A stretch of 53,357 nucleotides of DNA, taken from the NCBI RefSeq assembly GCF_032854445.1, contig NW_027018237.1, positions 1 to 53,357 of the forward strand. Reading direction: 5' to 3'. Of the stretch, positions 33,875 to 47,408 are shown one piece after another. A model generated the notes under the pieces. That model worked only from the letters and a program-made list of their open reading frames with translations. It was not told the DNA's origin and made no database searches. Source of the stretch: Liolophura sinensis (taxonomy: Eukaryota > Mollusca > Polyplacophora > Chitonida > Chitonidae). A program made the translations under genes and the position numbers. The stretch's first letter is position 1. Each line of letters begins with the position of its first letter.

Positions 33875-36800
33875 AATCACGTGCCCAGCAACTTCTCTTA
33901 TTCCATGGAAACCAGGGATATTTGCAATTTTTTAACAGCTGCCGATGAATGGCTCAATTCCGCATCTTTTGGCACCTTACTGAAGTGGGTCAGTGTTTAG
34001 TTGTACTTTTTACAGCAGACTGTATCAAGTACCATGTGTTTTTCACGTACAAATGGTGTGGTTTTTCTACACGTAGATAAAGACATTGAGATTGTCTTGC
34101 ACTTAGAAGTAAGGCAATTGCTGGGTGAGTTAAATGGGCTTAGCCCAAAGATTTTAATTAACAAAAAGACCAGGGAAAAATGCAAAAGTGGAAAAACTGT
34201 TCCAGTGCTGCTGTTAAGAGGCTAATCCGACGTATTTTGTGACGAGAAATCGAATGGTGCAAACTGCGTTGCTCTCCGACCAATACTTTTGGCTGTAGCG
34301 ACAATTCAATGATCATTGATGTCATAATCACGTGCCCAGCAACGGCTCTTACTCCATGGAAAACAGGGATATTTACAATTTTTTAACAGCTGCCGATACC
34401 TGGCTCAATTCCGCAACTTTTGGCATTTTGTTTATGTGGGTCTGTGGTCAGTTGTACTTTTTACAGCAGACTGTATCAAGTTGTTTGTGTTTTTTATGTA
34501 CAAATGGTGTGGTTTTTCTACATGTAGATAAAGACATTGAGATTGTCTTGCACTTAGAAGTAAGACAATTGCTGGGTGAGTTAAATGGGCTTAGCCGAAA
34601 GATTTGACGTCTTCTGGGCTACCGAAGGGCACATAACTTATAGTCAAAAGTTGAATATAGTAATGACCAGTCGCGATTGTAAAGAGTAAAGTGTAGCCGG
34701 TTTCAATTAACAAAAAGACCAGGCAAAAATGCAAAAGTGGAAAAACTGTTCCAGTGCTGCTGGTAAGAGGCTAATCCGACATATTTTGTGACGAGAAATC
34801 AAATGGTGGAATCCGCGTTGCTCTCCGACCAATACTTTTGGCTGTAGCGACAATTGAATGATCATTTATGTCATAATCACGTGCGTAGCAACGGCTCTTA
34901 CTCCATGGAAACCAGGGAAATTTGCAATTTTTCAACAGCTGCCGATGCCTGGCTCAATTCCGCATCTTTTGGCACCTTACTGAAGTGGGTCAGTGTTCAG
35001 TTGTACTTTTTACAGCAGACTGTATCAAGTACCTTGTGTTTTTCATGTACAAATGGTGTGGTTTTTCTACACGTAGATAAAGACATTGAGATTGTCTTTG
35101 ACTTAGAAGTAAGGCAATTGCTGGGTGAGTTAAATGGGCTTAGCCCAAAGATTTGACGTCTTCTGGGCTACCGAAGGGCACAAAACTTATAGTCAAAAGT
35201 TGAATATAGTAATGACCAGTCGCGATTGTACAAAGTACAGTGTAGCCGATTTCAATTAACAAAAAGACCAGGCAAAAATGCAAAAGTGGAAAAATTGTTC
35301 CAGTGCTGCTGGTAAGAGGCTAATCCGACGTATTTAGTGACGACAAATCGAATGATGCAATCCGCGTTGCTATCCGACCAATACTTTTGGCGGTTGTGAC
35401 AATTGAATGATCATTTATGTCATAATCACGTGCACAGCAACGGCTCTTACTCCATGGAAACCAGGGAAATTTGCAATTTTTCAACAGCTGCCAAAACCTG
35501 GCCCAATTCCGCAACTTTTGGCACCTTGTTTATGTGGGTCTGTGGTCAGTTGTACTTTTTACAGCAGACTGTATCAAGTTCCTTGTGTTTTTTATGTACA
35601 AATGGTGTGGTTTTTCTACATGTAGATAAAGACATTGAGATTGTCTTGGACTTAGAAGTAAGGCAATTGCTGGGTGAGTTAAATGGGCTTAGCCCAAAGA
35701 TTTCAGGTCTTCTGGGCTACCGAAGGGCACATAACTTATAGTCAAAAGTTGAATATAGTAATGACCAGTCGCGATTGTACATAGTACAGTGTAGCCGATT
35801 TCAATTAACAAAAAGACCAGGCAAAAATGCAAAATAGGAAAAATTGTTCCAGTGCTGCTGGTAAGAGGCTAATCCGACGTATTTTGTGACGAGAAATCGA
35901 ATGGTGCAATCCGCGTTGCTCTCCGACCAACACTTTTGGCTGTTGTGACAATTGAATAATCATTTATGTCATAATCACGTGCACAGCAACGGCTCTTACT
36001 CCATGGAAACCAGGGATATTTGCAATTTTTCAACAGCTGCCGATGCCTGGCTCAATTCCGCATCTTTTGGCACCTTTTTCACGTGGGTCTGTGGTCAGTT
36101 GTACTTTTTACAGCAGACTGTATCAAGTTCCCTGTGTTTTTTATGTACAAATGGTGTGGTTTTTCTACATGTAGATAAAGACATTGAGATTGTCTTGGAC
36201 TTAGAAGTAAGACAATTGCTGGGTGAGTTAAATGGGCTTAGCCCAAAGATTTGACGTCTTCTGGGCTACCGAAGGGCACATAACTTATAGTCAAAAGTTG
36301 AATATAGTAATGACCAGTCGCGATTGTACAGAGTACAGTGTAGCCGATTTCAATTAACAAATATACCAGGCAAAAATGCAAAAGTGGAAAAACTGTTCCA
36401 GTGCTGCTGGTAAGAGGCTAATCCGACGTATTTTGTGACGACAAATCGAATGGTGCAATCCGCGTTGCTCTCTGACCAATACTTTTGGCTGTAGTGACAA
36501 TTGAATGATCATTTATGTCATAATCACGTGCCCAGCAACGGCTCTTACTCCATGGAAACCAGGAAAATTTGCAATTTTTCAACAGCTGCCGATGCCTGGC
36601 TCAATTTCGCATCTTTTGGCACCTTACTGAAGTGGGTCAGTGTTCAGTTGTACCTTTTACAGCAGACTGTATCAAGTACCTTGTGTTTTTTATGTACAAA
36701 TGGTGTGGTTTTTCTACACGTAGATAAAGACATTGAGATTGTCTTGCACTTAGAAGTAAGGCAATTGCTGGGTGAGTTAAATGGGCTTAGCCCAAAGATT

Positions 36801-37070
36801 TCAGGTCTTCTGGGCTACCGAAGGGCACATAACTTATAGTCAAAAGTTGAATATAGTAATGACCAGTCGCGATTGTACAGAGTACAGTGTAGCCGATTTC
36901 AATTAACAAAAAGACCAGGTAAAAATGCAAAAGTGGAAAAACTGTTCCAGTGCTGCTGGTAAGAGGCTAATCGGACGTATTTTGTGACGAAAAATCGAAT
37001 GGTGCAAACCGCGTTGCTCTCCGACCAATACTTTTGGCTGTAGTGACAATTGAATGATCATTTATGTCAT
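33875..37070 (+). repeat. Six-unit block with class C units; first unit carries a 98-bp deletion
   Basis: Units start at 33,875, 34,326, 34,875, 35,424, 35,973 and 36,522. The first unit is short (451 bp) because of a 98-bp deletion at 34,150-34,156. The unit from 34,326 begins like a B unit (AAAACAGGGATATTTACAA) and continues as class C. The units from 34,875, 35,424 and 35,973 match those from 24,014, 24,565 and 25,114. Confidence 0.87.
34150..34156 (+). other. 98-bp microhomology deletion junction (first instance)
   Basis: Reads GATTTTA, then ATTAACAAAAAGACC. In an intact unit GATTTCAGG and GATTTCAATT lie 98 bp apart (33,601 and 33,699). The deletion joins them through the seven-base repeat GATTTCA. 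This copy has one later C-to-T change inside the repeat. Confidence 0.88.
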
Positions 37071-39717
37071 AATCACGTGCCCAGCAACGGCTCTTACTCC
37101 ATGGAAACCAGGGAAATTTGCAATTTTTCAACAGCTGCCGATGCCTGGCTCAATTCCGCATCTTTTGGCACCTTACTGAAGTGGGTCAGTGTTTAGTTGT
37201 ACTTTTTACAGCAGACTGTATCAAGTACCTTGTGTTTTTCACGTACAAATGGTGTGGTTTTTCTACACGTAGATAAAGACATTGAGATTGTCTTGCACTT
37301 AGAAGTAAGGCAATTGCTGGGTGAGTTAAATGGGCTTAGCCCAAAGATTTCAATTAACAAAAAGACCAGGTAAAAATGCAAAAGTGGAAAAACTGTTCCA
37401 GTGCTGCTGTTAAGAGGCTAATCCGACGTATTTTGTGACGAGAAATCGAATGGTGCAAACTGCGTTGCTCTCCGACCAATACTTTTGGCTGTAGCGACAA
37501 TTCAATGATCATTGATGTCATAATCACGTGCCCAGCAACGGCTCTTACTCCATGGAAAACAGGGATATTTACAATTTTTTAACAGCTGCCGATGCCTGGC
37601 CCAATTCCGCATCTTTTGGCACCTTATAAATGTGGGTCAGTGTTTAGTTGTAGTTTTTACAGCAGACTGTATCAAGTACCTTGTCTTTTTCATGTACAAA
37701 TGGTGTGGTTTTTCTACACGTAGATAAAGACATTGAGATTGTCCTGTACTTAGATGTAAGACAATTGCTGGGTGAGTTAAATGGGCTTGGCCCAAATATT
37801 TCAGGTCTTCTGAGCTACCGAAGGGCACATAACTTATAGTCAAAAGTTGAATATAGTAATGACCAGTCGCGATTGTACAGAGTACAGTTTAGCCGGTTTC
37901 AATTAACAAAAAGACCAGGCAAAAATGTAAAAGTGGAAAAACTGTTCCAGTGCTACTAGTAAGAGGCTAATCCGACATATTTTGTGACGAGAAATCGAAT
38001 GGTGCAATCCGCGTTGCTCTCCGACCAATATTTTTGGCTGTAGCTACAATTGAATAATCATTGATGTCATAATCACATGCACAGCAACGGCTCTTACTCC
38101 ATGAAAACCAGGGAAATTTGCAATTTTTCAACAGCTGCCGATACCTGGCTCAATTCCGCAACTTTTGGCACCTTGTTTATGTGGGTCTGTGGTCAGATGT
38201 ACTTTTTACAGCAGACTGTATCAAGTTGTTTGTGTTTTTTATGTACAAATGGTGTGGTTTTTCTACATGTAGATAAAGACATTGAGATTGTCTTGCACTT
38301 AGAAGTAAGACAATTGCTGGGTGAGTTAAATGGGCTTAGCCCAAAGATTTGACGTCTTCTGGGCTACCGAAGGGCACATAACTTTTAGTCAAAAGTTGAA
38401 TATAGTAATGACCAGTCGCGATTGTAAAGAGTAAAGTGTAGCCGGTTTCAATTAACAAAAAGACCAGGCAAAAATGCAAAAGTGGAAAAACTGTTCCAGT
38501 GCTGCTGGTAAGAGGCTAATCCGACATATTTTGTGACGAGAAATCAAATGGTGCAATCCGCGTTGCTCTCCGACCAATACTTTTGGCTGTAGCGACAATT
38601 GAATGATCATTTATGTCATAATCACGTGCGTAGCAACGGCTCTTACTCCATGGAAACCAGGGAAATTTGCAATTTTTCAACAGCTGCCGATGCCTGGCTC
38701 AATTCCGCATCTTTTGGCACCTTACTGAAGTGGGTCAGTGTTCAGTTGTACTTTTTACAGCAGACTGTATCAAGTACCTTGTGTTTTTCATGTACAAATG
38801 GTGTGGTTTTTATACACGTAGATAAAGACATTGAGATTGTCTTTGACATAGAAGTAAGGCAATTGCTGGGTGAGTTAAATGGGCTTAGCCCAAAGATTTG
38901 ACGTCTTCTGGGCTACCGAAGGGCACAAAACTTATAGTCAAAAGTTGAATATAGTAATGACCAGTCGCGATGGTACATAGTACAGTGTAGCCGATTTCAA
39001 TTAACAAAAAGACCAGGCAAAAATGCAAAAGTGGAAAAATTGTTCCAGTGCTGCTGGTAAGAGGCTAATCCGACGTATTTAGTGACGACAAATCGAATGA
39101 TGCAATCCGCGTTGCTATCCGACCAATACTTTTGGCTGTAGTGACAATTGAATGATCATTTATGTCATAATCACATGCGTAGCAACGGGTCTTACTCCAT
39201 GGAAACCAGGGAAATTTGCAATTTTTCAACAGCTGCCGATGCCAGGCTCAATTCCGCATCTTTTGGCACTTTACTGAAGTGGGTCAGTGTTCAGTTGTAC
39301 TTTTTACAGCAGACTGTATCAAGTACCTTGTGTTTTTCACGTACAAATGGTGTGGTTTTTCTACACGTAGATAAAGACATTGAGATTGTCTTGCACTTAG
39401 AAGTAAGGCAATTGCTGGGTGAGTTAAATGGGCTGAGCCCAAAGATTTGACGTCTTCTGGGCTACCGAAGGGCACATAACTTATAGTCAAAAGTTGAATA
39501 TAGTAATGACCAGTCGCGATTGTACAGAGTACAGTGTAGCCGATTTCAATTAACAAAAAGACCAGGCAAAAATGCAAAAGTGGAAAAACTGTTCCAGTGC
39601 TGCTGGTAAGAGGCTAATCCGACGTATTTTGTGACGAGAAATCGAATGGTGCAAACCGTGTTGCTCTCCGACCAATACTTTGGGCTGTAGTGACAATTGA
39701 ATGATCATTTATGTCAT
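37071..39717 (+). repeat. Five-unit block repeating the 98-bp-deleted unit and a class C unit
   Basis: Units start at 37,071 (with the 98-bp deletion), 37,522, 38,071, 38,620 and 39,169. The 37,071 unit lies 3,196 bp after its partner at 33,875, exactly 6 x 549 minus 98. The 37,522 unit shares the AAAACAGGGATATTTACAA start with the 34,326 unit, then continues as class B. The 38,071 unit carries the class C back half of the 34,326 unit (GTTGTTTGTG, AAAGAGTAAAGTG). The ancestral 34,326-type unit thus seems to have been split by an inserted unit. Confidence 0.85.
37346..37352 (+). other. 98-bp microhomology deletion junction (second instance)
   Basis: GATTTCA, with the repeat sequence intact, joins the two sides of the same 98-bp deletion seen at 34,150. 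Because the seven-base repeat makes recurrence possible, independent deletion cannot be excluded from the junction alone. The shared neighbouring variants favour duplication. Confidence 0.88.
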
Positions 39718-41913
39718 AATCACGTGCACAGCAACTGCTCTTACTCCATGGAAACCAGGGAAATTTGCAATTTTTCAACAGCTGCCGATGCCTGGCCCAA
39801 TTCCGTATATTTTGGCATCTTATAAATGTGGGTCAGTGTTTAGTTGTACTTTTTACAGCAGACTGTATCAAGTACCTTGTGTTTTTTATGTACAAATGGT
39901 CTGGTTTTTCTACACGTAGATAAAGACATTGAGATTGTCTTGCACTTAGAAGTAAGGCAATTGCTGGGTGAGGTAAATGGGCTTGACCCAAAGATTTCAG
40001 GTCTTCTGGGCTACCGAAGGGCACATAACTTATAGTCAAAAGTTGAATATAGTAATGACCAGTCGCGATTGTACAGAGTACAGTGTAGCCGGTTTCAATT
40101 AACAAAAAGACCAGGCAAAAATGCAAAAGTGGAAAAACTGTTCCAGTGCTGCTGTAAGAGGCTAATCCGACGTATTTTGTGACGAGAAATCGAATGGTGC
40201 ATACCCCGTTGCTCTCCGACCAATACTTTTGGCTGTAGTGACAATTGAATGATCATTTATGTCATAATCACGTGCACAGCAATGGCTCTTACTCCATGGA
40301 AACCAGGGAAATTTGCAATTTTTCAACAGCTGCCGATGCCTGGCTCAATTCCGCATCTTTTGGCACCTTACTGAAGTGGGTCAGTGTTTAGTTGTACTTT
40401 TTACAGCAGACTGTATCAAGTACCTTGTGTTTTTCACGTACAAATGGTCTGGTTTTTCTACACGTAGATAAAGACATTGAGATTGTCTTGCACTTAGAAG
40501 TAAGGCAATTGCTGGGTGAGTTAAATGGGCTTAGCCCAAAGATCTGACGTCTTCTGGGCTACCGAAGGGCACATAACTTATAGTCAAAAGTTGAATATAG
40601 TAATGACCAGTCGCGATTGTACAGAGTACAGTGTAGCCGATTTCAATTAACAAAAAGACCAGGCAAAAAATGCAAAAGTGGAAAAACTGTTCCAGTGCTG
40701 CTGGTAAGAGGCAAATCCGACGTATTTTGTGACGAGAAATCGAATGGTGCAAACCGCGTTGCTCTCCGACCAATATTTTTGGCTGTAGCGACAATTCAAT
40801 GATCATTGATGTCATAATCACATGCGTAGCAACGGCTCTTACTCCATGGAAACCAGGGAAATTTGCAATTTTTCAACAGCTGCCGATGCCTGGCTCAATT
40901 CCGCATCTTTTGGCACCTTACTGAAGTGGGTCAGTGTTCAGTTGTACATTTTACAGCAGACTGTATCAAGTACCTTGTGTTTTTTATGTACAAATGGTCT
41001 GGTTTTTCTACACGTAGATAAAGACATTGAGATTGTCTTGGACTTAGAAGTAAGACAATTGCTGGGTGAGTTAAATGGGCTTAGCCGAAAGATTTGACGT
41101 CTTCTGGGCTACCGAAGGGCACATAACTTATAGTCAAAAGTTGAATATAGTAATGACCAGTTGCGATTGTACAGAGTACAGTGTAGCCGATTTCAATTAT
41201 CGAAAAGACCAGGCAAAAATGCAAAAGTGGAAAAACTGTTCCAGTGCTGCTGGTAAGAGGCTAATCCGACGTATTTTGTGACGAGAAATCGAATGGTGCA
41301 ATCCGCGTTGCTCTCCGACCAATACTTTTGGCTGTAGCGACAATTCAATGAATATTGATGTCATAATCACGTTCCCAGCAACGGCTCTTACTCCATGGAA
41401 ACCAGGGATATTTGCAATTTTTTAACAGCTGCCGATGCCTGGCCCAATTCCGTATCTTTTGGCACCTTATAAATGTGGGTCAGTGTTTAGTTGTACTTTT
41501 TACAGCAGACTGTATCAAGTACCTTGTGTTTTTTATGTACAAATGGTCTGGTTTTTCTACACGTAGATAAAGACATTGAGATTGTCTTGGACATAGAAGT
41601 AAGACAACTGCTCGGTGAGTTAAATGGGCTTGGCCGAAAGATTTCAGGTCTTCTGAGCTACCGAAGGGCACATAACTTATAGTCAAAAGTTGAATATAGT
41701 AATGACCAGTCGCGATTGTACAGAGTACAGTGTAGCCGATTTCAATTAACAAAAAGACCAGGCAAAAATGCAAAAGTGGAAAAACTGTTCCAGTGCTGCT
41801 GGTAAGAGGCTAATCCGACGTATTTTGTGACGAGAAATCGAATGGTGCAAACCGTGTTGCTCTCCGACCAATACTTTGGGCTGTAGTGACAATTGAATGA
41901 TCATTTATGTCAT
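39718..41913 (+). repeat. Four-unit higher-order repeat, copy 1 (2,196 bp)
   Basis: Units start at 39,718 (B variant with CAGCAACTGCTC, CCGTATATTTTGGCATC and GAGGTAAATGGGCTTGACCC), 40,266 (A, CAGCAATGGCTC, preceded by GCATACCCCG), 40,816 (A, CACATGCGTAGC and TTGTACATTTTAC) and 41,365 (B, GGACATAGAAG and CAACTGCTCGG). The same four follow in order from 41,914. Confidence 0.92.
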
Positions 41914-44659
41914 AATCACGTGCACAGCAACTGCTCTTACTCCATGGAAACCAGGGAAATTTGCAATTTTTCAACAGCTGCCGATGCCTGGCCCAATTCC
42001 GTATATTTTGGCATCTTATAAATGTGGGTCAGTGTTTAGTTGTACTTTTTACAGCAGACTGTATCAAGTACCTTGTGTTTTTTATGTACAAATGGTCTGG
42101 TTTTTCTACACGTAGATAAAGACATTGAGATTGTCTTGGACTTAGAAGTAAGGCAATTGCTGGGTGAGGTAAATGGGCTTGACCCAAAGATTTCAGGTCT
42201 TCTGGGCTACCAAAGGGCACATAACTTATAGTCAAAAGTTGAATATAGTAATGACCAGTCGCGATTGTACAGAGTACAGTGTAGCCGGTTTCAATTAACA
42301 AAAAGACCAGGCAAAAATGCAAAAGTGGAAAAACTGTTCCAGTGCTGCTGTAAGAGGCTAATCCGACGTATTTTGTGACGAGAAATCGAATGGTGCATAC
42401 CCCGTTGCTCTCCGACCAATACTTTTGGCTGTAGTGACAATTGAATGATCATTTATGTCATAATCACGTGCACAGCAATGGCTCTTACTCCATGGAAACC
42501 AGGGAAATTTGCAATTTTTCAACAGCTGCCGATGCCTGGCTCAATTCCGCATCTTTTGGCACCTTACTGAAGTGGGTCAGTGTTTAGTTGTACTTTTTAC
42601 AGCAGACTGTATCAAGTACCTTGTGTTTTTCACGTACAAATGGTGTGGTTTTTCTACACGTAGATAAAGACATTGAGATTGTCTTGCACTTAGAAGTAAG
42701 GCAATTGCTGGGTGAGTTAAATGGGCTTAGCCCAAAGATTTGACGTCTTCTGGGCTACCGAAGGGCACATAACTTATAGTCAAAAGTTGAATATAGTAAT
42801 GACCAGTCGCGATTGTACAGAGTACAGTGTAGCCGATTTCAATTAACAAAAAGACCAGGCAAAAAATGCAAAAGTGGAAAAACTGTTCCAGTGCTGCTGG
42901 TAAGAGGCAAATCCGACGTATTTTGTGACGAGAAATCGAATGGTGCAAACCGCGTTGCTCTCCGACCAATATTTTTGGCTGTAGCGACAATTCAATGATC
43001 ATTGATGTCATAATCACATGCGTAGCAACGGCTCTTACTCCATGGAAACCAGGGAAATTTGCAATTTTTCAACAGCTGCCGATGCCTGGCTCAATTCCGC
43101 ATCTTTTGGCACCTTACTGAAGTGGGTCAGTGTTCAGTTGTACATTTTACAGCAGACTGTATCAAGTACCTTGTGTTTTTTATGTACAAATGGTCTGGTT
43201 TTTCTACACGTAGATAAAGACATTGAGATTGTCTTGGACTTAGAAGTAAGACAATTGCTGGGTGAGTTAAATGGGCTGAGCCGAAAGATTTGACGTCTTC
43301 TGGGCTACCGAAGGGCACATAACTTATAGTCAAAAGTTGAATATAGTAATGACCAGTTGCGATTGTACAGAGTACAGTGTAGCCGATTTCAATTATCGAA
43401 AAGACCAGGCAAAAATGCAAAAGTGGAAAAACTGTTCCAGTGCTGCTGGTAAGAGGCTAATCCGACGTATTTTGTGACGAGAAATCGAATGGTGCAATCC
43501 GCGTTGCTCTCCGACCAATACTTTTGGCTGTAGCGACAATTCAATGAATATTGATGTCATAATCACGTGCCCAGCAACGGCTCTTACTCCATGGAAACCA
43601 GGGATATTTGCAATTTTTTAACAGCTGCCGATGCCTGGCCCAATTCCGTATCTTTTGGCACCTTATAAATGTGGGTCAGTGTTTAGTTGTACTTTTTACA
43701 GCAGACTGTATCAAGTACCTTGTGTTTTTTATGTACAAATGGTCTGGTTTTTCTACACGTAGATAAAGACATTGAGATTGTCTTGGACATAGAAGTAAGA
43801 CAACTGCTCGGTGAGTTAAATGGGCTTGGCCGAAAGATTTCAGGTCTTCTGAGCTACCGAAGGGCACATAACTTATAGTCAAAAGTTGAATATAGTAATG
43901 ACCAGTCGCGATTGTACAGAGTACAGTGTAGCCAGTTTCAATTAACAAAAAGACCAGGCAAAAATGCAAAAGTGGAAAAACTGTTCCAGTGCTCCTGGTA
44001 AGAGGCTAATCCGACGTATTTTGTGACGAGAAATCGAATGGTGCAATCCGCGTTGCTCTCCGACCAATATTTTTGGCTGTAGCGACAATTGAATGATTAT
44101 TTATGTCATAATCACGTGCGTAGCAACGGCTCTTACTCCATGGAAACCAGGGAAATTTGCAATTTTTCAACAGCTGCCGATGCCTGGCTCAATTCCGCAT
44201 CTTTTGGCACCTTACTGAAGTGGGTCAGTGTTCAGTTGTACTTTTTACAGCAGACTGTATCAAGTACCTTGTGTTTTTCACGTACAAATGGTGTGGTTTT
44301 TCTACACGTAGATAAAGACATTGAGATTGTCTTGCACTTAGAAGTAAGGCAATTGCTGGGTGAGTTAAATGGGCTTAGCCCAAAGATTTGACGTCTTCTG
44401 GGCTACCGAAGGGCACATAACTTATAGTCAAAAGTTGAATATAGTAATGACCAGTCGCGATTGTACAGAGTACAGTGTAGCCGATTTCAATTAACAAAAA
44501 GACCAGGCAAAAAATGCAAAAGTGGAAAAACTGTTCCAGTGCTGCTGGTAAGAGGCAAATCCGACGTATTTTGTGACGAGAAATCGAATGGTGCAAACCG
44601 TGTTGCTCTCCGACCAATACTTTGGGCTGTAGTGACAATTGAATGATCATTTATGTCAT
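41914..44659 (+). repeat. Five-unit higher-order repeat, copy 2 (2,746 bp)
   Basis: The four units of copy 1 (from 41,914, 42,462, 43,012 and 43,561) plus a fifth class A unit from 44,110. The fifth unit is recognised by the leader GAATGATTATTTATG and the upstream GCTCCTGGTAAG. Confidence 0.92.
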
Positions 44660-47408
44660 AATCACGTGCACAGCAACTGCTCTTACTCCATGGAAACCAG
44701 GGAAATTTGCAATTTTTCAACAGCTGCCGATGCCTGGCCCAATTCCGTATATTTTGGCATCTTATAAATGTGGGTCAGTGTTTAGTTGTACTTTTTACAG
44801 CAGACTGTATCAAGTACCTTGTGTTTTTTATGTACAAATGGTCTGGTTTTTCTACACGTAGATAAAGACATTGAGATTGTCTTGGACTTAGAAGTAAGGC
44901 AATTGCTGGGTGAGGTAAATGGGCTTGACCCAAAGATTTCAGGTCTTCTGGGCTACCGAAGGGCACATAACTTATAGTCAAAAGTTGAATATAGTAATGA
45001 CCAGTCGCGATTGTACAGAGTACAGTGTAGCCGGTTTCAATTAACAAAAAGACCAGGCAAAAATGCAAAAGTGGAAAAACTGTTCCAGTGCTGCTGTAAG
45101 AGGCTAATCCGACGTATTTTGTGACGAGAAATCGAATGGTGCATACCCCGTTGCTCTCCGACCAATACTTTTGGCTGTAGTGACAATTGAATGATCATTT
45201 ATGTCATAATCACGTGCACAGCAATGGCTCTTACTCCATGGAAACCAGGGAAATTTGCAATTTTTCAACAGCTGCCGATGCCTGGCTCAATTCCGCATCT
45301 TTTGGCACCTTACTGAAGTGGGTCAGTGTTTAGTTGTACTTTTTACAGCAGACTGTATCAAGTACCTTGTGTTTTTCACGTACAAATGGTCTGGTTTTTC
45401 TACACGTAGATAAAGACATTGAGATTGTCTTGCACTTAGAAGTAAGGCAATTGCTGGGTGAGTTAAATGGGCTTAGCCCAAAGATTTGACGTCTTCTGGG
45501 CTACCGAAGGGCACATAACTTATAGTCAAAAGTTGAATATAGTAATGACCAGTCGCGATTGTACAGAGTACAGTGTAGCCGATTTCAATTAACAAAAAGA
45601 CCAGGCAAAAAATGCAAAAGTGGAAAAACTGTTCCAGTGCTGCTGGTAAGAGGCAAATCCGACGTATTTTGTGACGAGAAATCGAATGGTGCAAACCGCG
45701 TTGCTCTCCGACCAATATTTTTGGCTGTAGCGACAATTCAATGATCATTGATGTCATAATCACATGCGTAGCAACGGCTCTTACTCCATGGAAACCAGGG
45801 AAATTTGCAATTTTTCAACAGCTGCCGATGCCTGGCTCAATTCCGCATCTTTTGGCACCTTACTGAAGTGGGTCAGTGTTCAGTTGTACATTTTACAGCA
45901 GACTGTATCAAGTACCTTGTGTTTTTCATGTACAAATGGTCTGGTTTTTCTACACGTAGATAAAGACATTGAGATTGTCTTGGACTTAGAAGTAAGACAA
46001 TTGCTGGGTGAGTTAAATGGGCTTAGCCGAAAGATTTGACGTCTTCTGGGCTACCGAAGGGCACATAACTTATAGTCAAAAGTTGAATATAGTAATGACC
46101 AGTTGCGATTGTACAGAGTACAGTGTAGCCGATTTCAATTATCGAAAAGACCAGGCAAAAATGCAAAAGTGGAAAAACTGTTCCAGTGCTGCTGGTAAGA
46201 GGCTAATCCGACGTATTTTGTGACGAGAAATCGAATGGTGCAATCCGCGTTGCTCTCCGACCAATACTTTTGGCTGTAGCGACAATTCAATGAATATTGA
46301 TGTCATAATCACGTGCCCAGCAAACGGCTCTTACTCCATGGAAACCAGGGATATTTGCAATTTTTTAACAGCTGCCGATGCCTGGCCCAATTCCGTATCT
46401 TTTGGCACCTTATAAATGTGGGTCAGTGTTTAGTTGTACTTTTTACAGCAGACTGTATCAAGTACCTTGTGTTTTTTATGTACAAATGGTCTGGTTTTTC
46501 TACACGTAGATAAAGACATTGAGATTGTCTTGGACATAGAAGTAAGACAACTGCTCGGTGAGTTAAATGGGCTTGGCCGAAAGATTTCAGGTCTTCTGAG
46601 CTACCGAAGGGCACATAACTTATAGTCAAAAGTTGAATATAGTAATGACCAGTCGCGATTGTACAGAGTACAGTGTAGCCAGTTTCAATTAACAAAAAGA
46701 CCAGGCAAAAATGCAAAAGTGGAAAAACTGTTCCAGTGCTCCTGGTAAGAGGCTAATCCGACGTATTTTGTGACGAGAAATCGAATGGTGCAATCCGCGT
46801 TGCTCTCCGACCAATATTTTTGGCTGTAGCGACAATTGAATGATTATTTATGTCATAATCACGTGCGTAGCAACGGCTCTTACTCCATGGAAAACCAGGG
46901 AAATTTGCAATTTTTCAACAGCTGCCGATGCCTGGCTCAATTCCGCATCTTTTGGCACCTTACTGAAGTGGGGTCAGTGTTCAGTTGTACTTTTTACAGC
47001 AGACTGTATCAAGTACCTTGTGTTTTTCATGTACAAATGGTGTGGTTTTTCTACACGTAGATAAAGACATTGAGATTGTCTTGCACTTAGAAGTAAGGCA
47101 ATTGCTGGGTGAGTTAAATGGGCTTAGCCCAAAGATTTGACGTCTTCTGGGCTACCGAAGGGCACATAACTTATAGTCAAAAGTTGAATATAGTAATGAC
47201 CAGTCGCGATTGTACAGAGTACAGTGTAGCCGATTTCAATTAACAAAAAGACCAGGCAAAAAATGCAAAAGTGGAAAAACTGTTCCAGTGCTGCTGGTAA
47301 GAGGCAAATCCGACGTATTTTGTGACGAGAAATCGAATGGTGCAAACCGTGTTGCTCTCCGACCAATACTTTGGGCTGTAGTGACAATTGAATGATCATT
47401 TATGTCAT
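44660..47408 (+). repeat. Five-unit higher-order repeat, copy 3 (2,749 bp)
   Basis: Units start at 44,660, 45,208, 45,758, 46,307 and 46,857. It is nearly identical to copy 2, including GTAGCCAGTTTC and GCTCCTGGTAAG before the fifth unit. Three one-base gains account for the extra length: CAGCAAACGG at 46,320, GGAAAACC at 46,890 and GTGGGGTC at 46,970. Confidence 0.92.
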
